In this document: positions 21,517-31,509 of the stretch, piece by piece | Numbering within the stretch: position 1 is the first letter of the stretch | How the letters are laid out: every line of letters starts with the position of its first letter | Assembly: GCA_963783095.1 (NCBI GenBank) | Contig: CAWAMR010000014.1 | Span: 496,001-560,000 of the forward strand | Length of the DNA stretch: 64,000 bases | Source: CAWAMR01 sp963783095 | GTDB taxonomy: Bacteria > Planctomycetota > Planctomycetia > Gemmatales > Gemmataceae | Reading direction: 5' to 3' | The notes under the pieces: model-generated | The model's input: only the letters and a program-made list of their open reading frames with translations | The model's database searches: none | What the model was told of the DNA's origin: nothing | Program-made: the position numbers and the translations under genes

Positions 21517-24500
21517 TTAATCGCCCTCGGGCGGCGGTTGATACGCTGGCGTTTCGGCTATTGGTGTCGCGTCAAAAATGGTAATGCCCTGACCTCCGCC
21601 GCAGGCGAAATATCGGCCGCAGGGGCTGAATGTAACCGCGTTTGCAACAGGAAGTTTGTCGGTGAAACTGAAGACCGGCAATCCCGTTCGCAAGTCCCAC
21701 ATATGCATTTCTCCGGGGCCGAATCCGCCGTTACCACCTCCGGAGACAAGCCGCGTGCCATCGGGGTTGAATTTGAGGCTCCAGATGCTGTTTTGATGGC
21801 CGCTGAGACTCAAGACTTCTTCCCCAAAAGTGGTATTCCATACGCGAACCTGACCAGGTATGGCACTATTACCACGGGGTTGACTGGAGCCTGCCGCAAG
21901 CAATTTTCCATCCGGGCTGTAGTCCAAACACATTGTGCTGCCGAGGAATGTGTCAAAAGACTGAACCTTCCGGCCCGCCGTTACATCCCACACGCTTAGA
22001 CGGCCTGTGTCGGGCTGAATAACATAAGTTGCCATACCAACAGCAAGACGCTTGCTATCGGGATGAAACGCAAGGCCCCCTGTAAAGAGTCCCTCGCCAG
22101 CCGGTTTGAAAATACAGACTACCTTTCCCGACCTGAGATCCCACACCCCAACGGAACCATTGTCAAGTGGTATGCTCGAGGCCACATACCGACCGTCATG
22201 ACTGAACGATACACCGAGACTTGTTGGTTTGGTGCTCCGCGCATTCCATTTTTGCTCGAGCTTGGGGATCACAATGTCTCCATTGTTGCCGTCCCATATC
22301 TCAAGATCAAAACCAACTCCAATGTGTTTGCCATCGGCGCTCCAGGCTACCCTTCCATACCGATCCATCTTGCCAGGAAGGTTGCGCAGCTTATTGCCGG
22401 TCTGAACGTCGAAAATGCTCACATTATTGGGAGAAGAAGATGAAGATGCAGCAATTCGACCTCCCTCGGCGGAGAACGCTATTCCAGTCACACCAGGGCT
22501 CGCGATTATTCGAACAGCCTTTCCAGGTCGCGACCAAATCTTGATCGTACGGTCCTCGCAAGCGACTGCAAGCCGGCTCCCGTCGGGGCTGAATGCCAGG
22601 CCGAGAACACCAGAGCCATAATGAAGTGTGGCAAGCAGCTTGCCATCCACGCTATCCCAGATCTTGACCGTTTGGTCTGTGCCACCTGTAGCAAGTTGAC
22701 CAGTTTTCGAATCAAATGCCATCCGGCATACTTGGTCTGTTTTACCATCCAATGAATGCAATCGCGAATAACTGGCGACTTCCCAGAACGACACATCACG
22801 CGATAGCTTTGTTGAGCCTGACAATTCTTTTCTTGTCTGACGTATAGCCAAGCGTGTCCCATCGGGAGAGAAAACTACCTCATGGCCATATGCCTGATTG
22901 ATCGGTCTTTGCATCCCAGTGATACAAAGAGCTGTGCCTGCAATCGATGCCGCAGCTTGTTCGGTTGTTCGCCGAAGTGCGCTGACATATTCCCCCAAAC
23001 TTAATCCCGTCGACCGGTCCCATACGGCAACCTCATCGGAGGTAGCCTCGCCGAGGGTGGTTGAAATGAGACCAGCACTTACTACCCAACGGTTGTCAGG
23101 ACTAAATGAGCAGGCGGTGACTCGTCCCGCGTGGAGTCTCAATAGTCCAGGCTTCCATGTCCGGGCATCGAAAACCCTTACAGTCTTTTCGAAAGCTCCC
23201 GCAAGAAATTTGCCATCTTGACTCCATGCGACCGCAGTGACCGGGGCATCGAGTGAAATGGAATGGCTCTCGGAGCCTTCCTTCGTAGTCCAAACTCGAA
23301 TGGTACCGTCAACTCCACCAGAAATCAGCTGTTTTGAATCGGGGCTGAATGCCAGCGCATTCACTTGTCCTTTATGGCCACGCAGAACACGCGATTCCCT
23401 CCCCCCAGGCATATCCCAAAATCTTATGGTCGAGTCAGCGCTTGCGGAGGCAAGAATAGTCCCATCGGGACTGAAAGCGACGGCGGTGACAGCACCGGCA
23501 TGGCCGCGCAACGTAGTGTCCTCACCGTAGTACTGACGCCACAGATGATGCCATTCGGGGCCACGTAGATCTTCCTCATTCGGATTGACTGGAATCAAGG
23601 CTCGAAGATGCTGGATCATCTTGCCGATGTCGCCTTCTTTTCGGGCTCGCTCGGCCAGAGTCATTTGCGCCACGTAAAGATAACGACGGGCGTTGGCTTT
23701 CTCTTTCTTGACGGTGTCCAATGACTCCGAAAGTTTCTTTGACGCAATTTCGAGTTGGTGATTGGTTCCCTGAAGCTGCGTTTGGGTTGTGCTCAGGTTT
23801 GCATTGGTTGTCTCAAGCCGGCCATTGGTTTCTTGAAGTTGTGTTTGGGTTGTGTTCAGATTGGCATTCGCTGTCTTAAGTTGCTCGTTGTATGATCGCC
23901 CCACCAGCAAGCCGACCAGTGCGAGAATGGCAACCGCGCTAACAGCCAGCAACCCTGCCGCAGTAGGATTCCGTTTCACCCATTTCAACGAGCGCTCGAC
24001 TCGTCCCGTGGCCCGCGCTTCAATTGGTTCGTGTCTGAGCCAGCGTTCCAGTTCCTCAGCGAGCGCCTCAGCGCTACGGTAGCGCTTGGTGGGATCCTTC
24101 TCCAAACACTTCAGACAAATCGTTTCGAGATCGCGCGGGATTCCTGCCCTGAGCTTCGATGGAGCAGTCGGTTCCTGCGTCATCACCAATAGAAGCGTAT
24201 CCGCCGTATTTTCCCCCCGAAACGGGGGCCGACCGGTCAGCAATTCATAAAGAATCGCACCCAGGCCATAGACATCCACCGCAGTCGTGAGTTGCTTGTT
24301 CCGACCGCGCGCTTGCTCGGGTGCCATGTAGGCTGGCGTGCCCAACACCGCATTTGATTGCGACAACGACTCGCCGCCTTCGATCTGCTTGGCCAGTCCG
24401 AAATCGGCCACATGAGGCTGGCCCTTCTCATCCAACAGGATGTTCGACGGTTTCAGATCCCGATGCAATATTCCCCGTTGATGGGCATAGTGAACGGCAT

Positions 24501-25121
24501 GGGCTACGCGAGCCAGGAGTTGAGCTAGCTCCACGAAAGTGAGCGGTCGCTGGCCGAGGCTGCGTCCCTCGATCAGTTTCATACTGAAGAAGGGCAACCC
24601 CTCATATTCACCGATCTCGTAAATGGGAACAATATTGGGATGGTCCAGCCCGGCAGCGGCCTCCGCCTCACGCTGGAAACGCTCGATGTCCTTGCGCGAG
24701 GCCAGCCTGGAACCGAGGATCATCTTCAAGGCAACAATCCGGTTGAGGCTTTTTTGCCGCGCCTTGAAGACGACCCCCATGCCGCCGCGCGCGATCTCTT
24801 CCAGTAGTTCGTAGTCGCCGACCGATGCCGGAAGAGACAAGGGACCAGCAAGATGAGGCGATTCTGCAACCGATTCCGTCAAGCCTGATTGCTCAACGAA
24901 GTCAACGGTGTTGTTGCCTGCTGCTTGAATGGGCGCAGAATCCCGGCCAACTGTTCTTCATCCCGCAGGAAATCGCGCAGTTCCTCCGCGAATGCCGCAT
25001 GGCGCAACAGCCAGGCTTCCCGGTCGAACAGCGCGCCTTCCTGTTTGGCAATGAGGAACTCGGCAATGGCCGCATCAACCTGGGATTCGCGCGATGCGGT
25101 TTCGGAAAGGAGTGGGTTCAT
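21517..25121 (-). CDS. Ser/Thr kinase-WD40 receptor-like protein (kinase C), one frameshift
   Basis: The third tandem paralog. The N-region MNPLLSETASRESQVDAA continues to LAGIL, where one G is missing near 24948; restoring it gives LAGILAPIQAAGNN and joins directly to the kinase domain. Kinase motifs are intact (ARGGMGVVF, HRDLKPSNILL, DFGLAK). After the membrane helix (LLAVSAVAILALVGLLVG) comes a repeated coiled coil (NTTQTQLQETN and STTQTQLQGTN), then LRGPEWHHLW and WD40 blades such as GHAGAVTAVAFSPDG. The C-terminus ends in a proline-rich tail. It starts 20 bases downstream of the peroxiredoxin gene. Confidence 0.9.
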
Positions 25122-25140
25122 GTGAGATTCTTTCCGCCCC

Positions 25141-25794
25141 TTACTTCGATTTCGTTTCGGCATTGGTCAAGAAGTTCAGGATCTTTTTGGCGTCGTCGGC
25201 CGGGGTGACTTTGACGTTCTTGTAGGCAATCTTGCCGTCCTTGCCGATGATAAATGTCCAGCGTGCCGCGGTGCCGGCGCGTTCAATTTCGATCACTTTG
25301 CCTTCCGGACCTTTAGTTTTCACCTTGGCTCCTTTTCCGAAGGGCACACCATACTTCTTGGCGATTTCGCCTGTCTCGTCGGAAAGCAGGGTGAAGTTGA
25401 GCTTCTGGGCCTTCTTGAACATTTCGTGAGTCGCGACCGAATCGCCGCTGACGCCGACGACCTCCACGTCTTTCTCGATCAGCTTGTTCATCGCGTCGCG
25501 GAAGGCATTCGCTTGGGCCATGCAGCCCGGAGTGAAATCGCCGGGATAGAAGTAGACGACGACCCATTTCTTGCCGTATCGGCTCGACGAATCCCAAGTG
25601 GTGCCGGCCTCGGAATGTGCTTCGAATCCTGGAGCAGGATCTCCGACCTGGAGGTCGAGTTTCTTTTCCTCTTTTTTCTCGTCCTTCTTCTCTTCTTTTT
25701 TCTCGGTCTTGTCCTGGCCGATTACAGGCGAATGGCTCAAGACCAGGATCAGTCCAAAAACGCAAACCAGTCTCGAAAGGTGTAGCAGAAACAT
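25141..25794 (-). CDS. Secreted BCP-type peroxiredoxin
   Basis: A thiol peroxidase of the AhpC/TSA superfamily. A signal peptide (MFLLHLSRLVCVFGLILVLSHSPVIG) is followed by a highly charged Lys/Glu linker and a thioredoxin-fold domain. The peroxidatic cysteine lies in YPGDFTPGCMAQANAFRD, the place where BCP/PrxQ proteins have TPGCT. SGDSVATHEMF and TLLSDETGEIAKKYGV are also typical. No clear resolving cysteine is seen nearby. The ATG at 25792-25794 follows GGAG. Its place between a sigma-factor gene and three receptor kinases suggests an oxidative link to that signalling set; this is inference. Confidence 0.88.
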   Translation of the reverse strand: MFLLHLSRLVCVFGLILVLSHSPVIGQDKTEKKEEKKDEKKEEKKLDLQVGDPAPGFEAHSEAGTTWDSSSRYGKKWVVVYFYPGDFTPGCMAQANAFRDAMNKLIEKDVEVVGVSGDSVATHEMFKKAQKLNFTLLSDETGEIAKKYGVPFGKGAKVKTKGPEGKVIEIERAGTAARWTFIIGKDGKIAYKNVKVTPADDAKKILNFLTNAETKSK

Positions 25795-25827
25795 AAGTAA
25801 CTCCAAAATAGGTGTTCTCAAAACAGT

Positions 25828-26079
25828 TCAGGCAAACGATCGAAAGTAGGCGAAGAAATTCGCTACCTCCGACGCCAGTTCGGGGTGTTTTCGGCAAAGC
25901 TCCTCTCGGCTCGGAACGCGGCCTCGACGGGCAGCTTCGGGATATTCGCGGAGCACATCTTCCACCAGCAGGCCGTCGGCACCTGGCCAGCGATAGCCGT
26001 CTGCGACGAGAATCAGCGTCGTAAGCAAGTTCTGTAAGCGTTCCTGGTTGAGTCGATTTTCGTTCGGCAAGTTGGACAT
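25828..26079 (-). CDS. Small protein resembling the N-terminal region of planctomycete kinases
   Basis: An 83-residue protein whose second half (VLREYPEAARRGRVPSREE, then CRKHPELASEVANFF) has the pattern of the segment before the kinase domain in planctomycete Ser/Thr kinases: an acidic helix, then a variant of REELLARHPELADELREFF. The kinase domain itself is missing. It may be a truncated kinase gene or an independent adaptor. It begins 11 bases after the ECF sigma gene and is followed by the peroxiredoxin. Its 3' end resembles the sequence just downstream of kinase B (17838-17882), which hints at an old duplication. Confidence 0.6.
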   Translation of the reverse strand: MSNLPNENRLNQERLQNLLTTLILVADGYRWPGADGLLVEDVLREYPEAARRGRVPSREELCRKHPELASEVANFFAYFRSFA

Positions 26080-26089
26080 TATTTGCCCC

Positions 26090-26668
26090 TTAATGAGGAG
26101 AATCCGAAAGCGGCGGCTTCAGATCCTCTCGCAATTGTCGCAGGCCGCGTTTGATGAGGCCCGCGACCGCGGTGAATGATTTCTGCATATGCTCCGAGAT
26201 CGCTCCCAGTTTCCAGCCATGCAGATGATGCAGTGTCAAAGCCTGGCGCTGCGCTTCAGGCAGCCGATCGATCGCCTCAGCCAACAACAAGAGCTGTTCG
26301 TTGAACTCTGCTCTCAGGCTCGGCGTCGATTGCTCGGCCACCAGCCAATTTTCCAGGCGAATCGACGACTGGTCGATGGCTGCCTGCACCGATTGTTCCC
26401 GACCGACGTCGCGTTTCTCGCGACCCAGATCGCGAACGACGTTGACCAGATGGTTCGCGAGGATCTGGCGAAGCCACCCGGCAAGTTCGGCGTCGGAATC
26501 TCCACGGTACTGATCGATCGCTTGAACCGCTTTGAGTAGCACCTCTTGAACGACATCCGAAGGCTCAAGTTTGCCCTGAAGGCGGACATCCAGATGCAAT
26601 CGTGCCAGCAAGCGAAGGTACGGGCGAAATCGCTCCAAAGCATCAGCTTGCAACGACCGCTGGGTCAT
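26090..26668 (-). CDS. ECF RNA polymerase sigma factor, planctomycete kinase-associated type
   Basis: Directs RNA polymerase to a small regulon. Region 2 is seen in LEPSDVVQEVLLKAVQAID and YRGDSDAELAGWLRQILAN; region 4 in LPEAQRQALTLHHLHGW and IKRGLRQLREDL. The region 2 wording DVVQE fits sigma factors that sit next to Ser/Thr kinase genes in planctomycetes. No anti-sigma gene is adjacent; in such pairs the kinase is thought to control sigma activity. The start is taken as MTQRSLQADALERF; a GTG ten codons upstream is an alternative. First gene of the minus-strand run that ends with kinase A. Confidence 0.88.
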   Translation of the reverse strand: MTQRSLQADALERFRPYLRLLARLHLDVRLQGKLEPSDVVQEVLLKAVQAIDQYRGDSDAELAGWLRQILANHLVNVVRDLGREKRDVGREQSVQAAIDQSSIRLENWLVAEQSTPSLRAEFNEQLLLLAEAIDRLPEAQRQALTLHHLHGWKLGAISEHMQKSFTAVAGLIKRGLRQLREDLKPPLSDSPH

Positions 26669-27002
26669 GGCTGCGAGTCTCTCTAAGGAAGTAGACACTG
26701 CTTCGCTGCGAGTTGGGCGCGCGAATAGAAAAAAGATTGGTGAAGGAGATTATGGTTTTTCACTGGGTGATTGTCGAGAGCCAATTCCCCAGGGTGCGCC
26801 GAGTACGGCAACCCCGGGGAACTTTCCTTCTCCTGGATCATTCGCTCTTTACATATGAACACATGGACATTATGATATGTGGATGCGAGAACAATTGACG
26901 AATGTTGTCGTGTCTACAACGGACTACAGATTTGCTTTTCGAGCGGTCGAGATCAACAGGCATCCCAGAGGCTCGAACAGCTGCTTTTCGGAATAGCCTC
27001 CT
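26669..27002. other. Intergenic region between divergent sigma factor and sensor kinase genes
   Basis: No convincing gene is seen. It should hold the promoters of both divergent units. It contains one copy of the CCCAGGGT hairpin family at 26787-26819 and an AT-rich stretch at 26845-26885 with the short inverted pair ACATAT/ATATGT. No promoter boxes could be assigned with confidence. Confidence 0.5.
26787..26819. repeat. Interspersed hairpin repeat, CCCAGGGT family
   Basis: The inverse-orientation copy of the unit at 4043: CCCCAGGGTGCGCC, GAGTACGGC and CCCCGGGG. It can fold into a GC-rich stem. It lies upstream of the sigma-factor gene rather than after a gene, so a simple terminator role does not explain it. 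Confidence 0.7.
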
Positions 27003-28338
27003 ATGCGCTGGAGTATTCGCTATCGGTTATTTGTTCCTTTGGGATTGTTGCTATTAGGGGTGGTCGGCATCACGGCCTGGAGCGCCTGGGCTGCTGCACA
27101 CCACGCGGAGGAACGAATCGCCAAGCAGGTTCGCGGCGTCACTCACACGCTCGCGGGCGCGAGCTTTTCGATGACAGATCGTATCCTGGAACAAATGAAG
27201 GGACTTTCCGGGGCGGAATATCTCTACATCGATCCCGATGAGGGTCGGCTTTCCACCTTTGCATCCACGAACCTCCAACTATCGGCGGAAGTTCTCCAGC
27301 AGCCTACGGATGAGGTTCCGGAGGCGCTGGGTGTGCCTATCGAACTCGACGGTCAGCGCTACCGCTGTCGCAGGCTGGCGCTGCGATCGGGCGGCTCCCT
27401 GTTTATCTTCTATCCCCAAGAGTCTCTCAACGAAGCGATGCTGGACGCCATCTGGCCTTCGTTGATCCTGGGGGTATTTATCGGCCTGGGGTCGATCGGG
27501 ATGATGTTTGTGATCAGCCAAAGGCTCGTGGCGCAGGATTCGGTCTCTGGAACGTCGAACCAGACTCATCGCGGCAGGAGATTTTTCGCCGATGCCGTTG
27601 CCCAAGCAACAGGATGAGTTGCGCGATCTAACTCAATCCGTCAATGAGATGGCAGCCCGGCTCGCCCAGCTTCAGGCTACCGTACAAAAGACGGAACGCT
27701 TTCGGTTGATTGGTCAGTTATCGAGTGGGTTGGCCCATCAATTGCGAAACTCCGTGACCGGAGCCAGGCTTGCGGTCCAGGTTCACAGCGGAGAATGTCC
27801 CGCCGCGGACAAGGAAGCCCTGAAAGTAGTGTTGCGTCAACTTTCATTGATGGAAGCGAATCTCCGGCGTTTCATGGATCTGGGCCGCACCAAGGGTTTC
27901 AAACGAGAACACTGTTCCTTGACGAGAATTCTCGGCGAGACGATCGAGTTGCTCGCCCCACAAGCCAAACATGCGGGCATCGAACTCCGTTGTCAATTCC
28001 CGCAGCCTGATGTGATACTGGAAGGTGACCCGGTTCAACTGGGTCATTTGTTTCTGAACGTGATCGGCAACGCCATCGAAGCCGCGGGACTAAGCGGAAG
28101 CGTCGAGATTGCCACTACACTAACAGGAACGCGGATCGTGATAGAGGTATTCGATACCGGAGCCGGACCCTCGCCGGAAATCGCGGCAAAGTTATTCGAA
28201 CCATTCGTCACCGGCAAGCCCGAAGGAATCGGCCTGGGTTTGGCAGTGGCGAAACAGGCGGCAGAAGCGCACGGCGGCACCATTGACTGGAGACGAGAAG
28301 GGAATCGGACATGCTTTCGCATAGTGGTCAGTGGTTAG
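27003..28338 (+). CDS. NtrB-like sensor histidine kinase, one frameshift
   Basis: Autophosphorylating membrane sensor. A first transmembrane helix (LFVPLGLLLLGVVGITAW), an extracytoplasmic domain of about 130 residues, a second helix (SLILGVFIGLGSIGMMFV), a HAMP-like linker, the H-box with His in LSSGLAHQLRNSV, then the N-box GNAIEAAG and the G-boxes DTGAGPSPE and GIGLGLAVAKQ. One extra C near 27534 splits the frame; removing it gives IRSLERRTRLIAAGDFSPMP, a good HAMP end. The last residues and the stop (VVSG, TAG) are read from a GGTCAGTGG repeat, so the true end may have been replaced. The likely partner is the NtrC-like regulator at 29976. Confidence 0.87.
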
Positions 28339-28531
28339 TGAATAGTGGTCAGCGGTTAGTAAATACAAAGACATTACACCCCAAAGCTATTTAGTTATTT
28401 CTGACCACTGACCACTGACGTTAGTGAATAGTGGTCAGTGAACAGTGGTCAGCAAATACAAAGACGTTACGCCCCAAAGCTATTTAGTTATTTCTGACCA
28501 CTGACCACTGACCACTAACCACTGACCACTA
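28322..28531. repeat. GGTCAGTGG-type inverted and tandem repeat
   Basis: Two tandem units of about 86 and 93 bases (28334-28419 and 28420-28512). Each runs from GTTAGTGAATAGTGGTCAG through a shared core (AAATACAAAGAC, CCCCAAAGCTATTTAG) to CTGACCACTGACCACTGAC. The left and right arms are complementary, so each unit can fold into a stem. Related elements lie at 31386, 47255 and 57667. It separates the histidine kinase from the next gene. Confidence 0.85.
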
Positions 28532-28535
28532 ATTC

Positions 28536-29333
28536 ATGAGCGTACACAGCGAAATTCAATGGACCGATGCAACTTGGAACCCGATCGCGGGTTGTACCAA
28601 AATCAGTCCCGGCTGCGCTCGTTGTTATGCGATCAAGGAATCGCATCGCATGGGCGGCAATCCGAATCCAAAGGTTAGCGCCGTTCATGCCGGCTTGACT
28701 CGAAAACTCGACAACGGCCAATACGACTGGACCGATGTTATTCGCCCGGTTCCAGCCCGGCTGGAAACCCCCTTGCACTGGAAGAAACCTCGACGAATCT
28801 TTGTCAATTCTTTGAGCGATTTGTTCCACCTGGATGTGCCGCTGGACTACATCCAACAGGTGTTTGAAGTCATGCAGCGGGCACACTGGCATCAGTTCCA
28901 GATTCTGACCAAACGAGCGGATCGACTCGAGGAACTCAGCCCGCTGTTACCCTGGCCGGAGAATATCTGGCAAGGAGTCAGCGTCGAGAACGCCGATTAT
29001 ATTTTTCGGATCGATCATCTGCGCTGTGCCGGCGCGAAGACGAAGTTTCTCTCGGTTGAGCCGTTACTGGGCCCGATTCCGAATCTGAACTTACGAGGAA
29101 TCGATTGGGTCATCGTCGGCGGCGAGTCGGGACCGGGAGCAAGGCCCCTGATGAAGGAATGGGCACTCGACATACAAAGACAATGCCGCGAAGCGGGTGT
29201 GGCGTTTTTCTTCAAGCAATGGGGCGGCACGAACAAGAAGAAGACGGGCCGGGAACTGGATGGAAGGACGTATGATGAAATGCCATTATCTGTTGACCAA
29301 CGACAAAGACTGGCTCTTGAGGTGGTAGAATGA
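28536..29333 (+). CDS. DUF5131 / phage Gp37-Gp68 family protein
   Basis: A 265-residue protein of the family found in phages and bacteria that carries the cysteine motif C-x6-C-x2-C (TWNPIAGCTKISPGCARCYA near residue 20), suggesting a metal or Fe-S site and possibly radical SAM chemistry. Later motifs KPRRIFVNSLSDLFH, QILTKRADRL, GVSVENADY, LSVEPLLGPI, VIVGGESGPGARP and FFFKQWGG are all family landmarks. The function is unproven. Members are often found beside a three-Cys-motif partner gene (TcmP) in mobile regions; none is recognised here. The stop overlaps the ATG of the next gene. Confidence 0.88.
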   Translation: MSVHSEIQWTDATWNPIAGCTKISPGCARCYAIKESHRMGGNPNPKVSAVHAGLTRKLDNGQYDWTDVIRPVPARLETPLHWKKPRRIFVNSLSDLFHLDVPLDYIQQVFEVMQRAHWHQFQILTKRADRLEELSPLLPWPENIWQGVSVENADYIFRIDHLRCAGAKTKFLSVEPLLGPIPNLNLRGIDWVIVGGESGPGARPLMKEWALDIQRQCREAGVAFFFKQWGGTNKKKTGRELDGRTYDEMPLSVDQRQRLALEVVE

Positions 29334-29951
29334 TGACGGATCAAGAAGCGTTGCTGGAAACGATCTTCAATAATCCGGACAAGGATACACCCCGGCTCGT
29401 CTACGCGGATTGGCTCGAAGAGCATGACGAAGCAGAATGCGCAGGCTTTTATTCGTGCCGACTGTCGAGGTTTGATTCCAAGAAGAGATAGAGAAAATCC
29501 CGTTTCACTTGTCGATCACCCGATATGGCAAGCTTATCGTTTTCGTCTCTTGCGAGAGTTTCCCTATCTTGGATTGAATCTGGATTGCTTCGAGAGGGGA
29601 ATTCCCACTCGTGTTTCCCGACAAAGTGGGTTGGCAGTGGTCGAAAATGGGGATCGTTGGTGGAAGTATTTACCAATCTCTAAATTGGAGATTGTCAATT
29701 GGCAACACCTTGTTCCCCAATTCATTCGGTCCCCTCTATTACAACGAATTAGAGAACTGCATATCGATGGTTGGATTTTTAGTGAAAGAGACGAAGAGCA
29801 GGTCATCGATTTGGTAAACCAATTGGACTTGCCCTTGATTCAATTTGTTAAAGTGCGGACCTACGAGCCACGCGACGCAATTGAAAAGGCAGGCCAAAAG
29901 AAGTTCGGCGAACGGTTTGTCTATTCATTTCGCCAGACTAGCAGTCGGTAA
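29330..29951 (+). CDS. TIGR02996-domain protein, one frameshift
   Basis: The start MMTDQEALLETIFNNPDKD, continuing as TPRLVYADWLEEH, is the TIGR02996 domain, a lineage-marking module of Gemmata-type planctomycetes. One extra T near 29434 breaks the frame; correction gives DEAEAQAFIRADCRG and about 206 residues. The rest shows leucine-rich, LRR-like strands (LLQRIRELHIDGW, DLPLIQFVKV) that usually follow this domain. Function unknown. The ATG overlaps the stop of the DUF5131 gene, so the two are likely translated together. Confidence 0.75.
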
Positions 29952-29975
29952 ATGTGACTTTTTTCGCGAGCAACT

Positions 29976-31384
29976 GTGTCTCCCAAATCCCTCCTCATCG
30001 TGGACGACGAAGAAGCGATCACCTGGTCGCTTCGCAAAGCCTTTGAACGCGCTGGCTACTGTGTCCACGTCGCGGCCTCGGCGGAATCGGCCTTTGATCT
30101 CGCTGCCAAACATCACCCCGATGCCATCATCCTCGACGTTCGGCTCCCCGGTATGGATGGCCTCACGGCCCTCGGCAAACTGCGCCAACTGACGAACGAT
30201 GCGCCCGTCATTATCGTCACTGCTCATGGCAACCTCTCCACGGCCGTGCGCACGATGGAGGGCGGGGCGTTTGAATATCTGCCCAAACCGTTCGATCTGT
30301 CGCAAGCTCTCGATGCCGTCGCCCGCGCCATCGAACGGCCAACTTCCACCACACACAACATTGGCACACCCGAAGAAGATTCCGACATCATCGGACGCAG
30401 CCCGGCGATGCAGGCCGTATTCAAACGGATCGCGCTGGTCGCGCCGCACGATGCCTGTGTGCTCATCACCGGCGAATCGGGCACCGGAAAAGAACTCGTG
30501 GCGCGGGCCTTGCATCGGCATAGTAACCGAAGAAATAAGCCGTTTTTGCCGGTTCACGTGGCCGCGCTCAATCCCAACCTCGTCGAAAGTGAACTCTTTG
30601 GGCACGAGAAAGGCGCATTCACCGGGGCTTCTCAGGCCAAACCGGGGTTGCTGGAACTTGCCGCCGGCGGAACGGTCTTCCTGGATGAGCTCGCCGACAT
30701 TCCGCTCGGTGTTCAGGCAAAGTTGCTGCGCGTCCTGGAACATCAAGAAGTATTTCCGGTCGGCGGCAGCGTTGCCCATCCCATCAACGTGCGCATCTCT
30801 CGGCAACGCATCAGGATTTGTCGAAGTCGGTATCGGCGGGTGAGTTCCGCCACGATCTGTACTTTCGGCTCAACGTCTTTGAAATTCACATGCCGGCGCT
30901 GCGCGATCGTGTCGATGACATCGCGCTCTTGGCGGAACATTTTCTTCGTCGCTTCGGGGTTTCCTCGGTTTCGCTGTCGCCAGAATCGATCGCCTTTCTG
31001 CAATCGCGCCCCTGGGCAGGCAATGTCCGCGAATTGCGAAACGCCATCGAACACGCCGGCATCGTCTCGCGCGGCGGGCAAATTTTGCCGGAACACTTCC
31101 CACCCCCCATCCGTACCGGAGGCTCAGAGACGATCGGGCAACGAATCGGCAATCTCGTTCACGACTGGGTGAAGGAACAGGTACAGGCCGCCGGGACAAA
31201 TGAGCCTGCCTATCTTTACGACGAACTCTTGAAAGTGGTTGAGCCTGCTTTGTTGGATGAAGTGCTGCGTCAATTGAACGGCAATCGGCTGGCAACAGCG
31301 CGCTGGCTTGGATTGGCCCGCGCCACGCTGCGGAAAATGATGCAAAAATATCGACCGGATTCAGAGACAGACTTGGATACGTAG
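29976..31384 (+). CDS. NtrC-family sigma-54-dependent response regulator, one frameshift
   Basis: Receiver domain (SLLIVDDEEAITWSL, phospho-acceptor Asp in ILDVRLPGMDG, ending YLPKPFDL), AAA+ domain with Walker A GESGTGKE, the sigma-54 contact loop GAFTGA, Walker B GGTVFLDEL, and the C-terminal Fis-type helix-turn-helix (NGNRLATARWLGLARATLRKM). One base is missing near 30797; restoring it gives ILSATHQDLSKSV. The start is the GTG at 29976. It implies sigma-54 promoters for its targets. It probably pairs with the histidine kinase at 27003, from which it is separated by a repeat block and two other genes. Confidence 0.9.
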
Positions 31385-31385
31385 G

Positions 31386-31495
31386 AAGTGGTCAGTGGTC
31401 AGAAAATACACAGAATTGGCAATGCTTCTTGTCTTAGGATCTACTGACCACTGACCACTGTTCACTGACCACTCCTGACCGACCACTGACCACTC
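31386..31495. repeat. GGTCAGTGG-type inverted repeat
   Basis: Left arm GTGGTCAGTGGTCAG at 31388, a short AT-rich core, then several CTGACCACTG copies ending with GACCACTGACCACT near 31493. It lies between the ends of the NtrC-like gene and the convergent BON gene, a position that fits a bidirectional terminator. Confidence 0.8.
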
Positions 31496-31509
31496 TGCGC
31501 TCTGCGCAG

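Noticed and set aside
28322..28531. CRISPR array
   Set aside because: The repeats are inverted and tandem simple units without unique spacers of even length.
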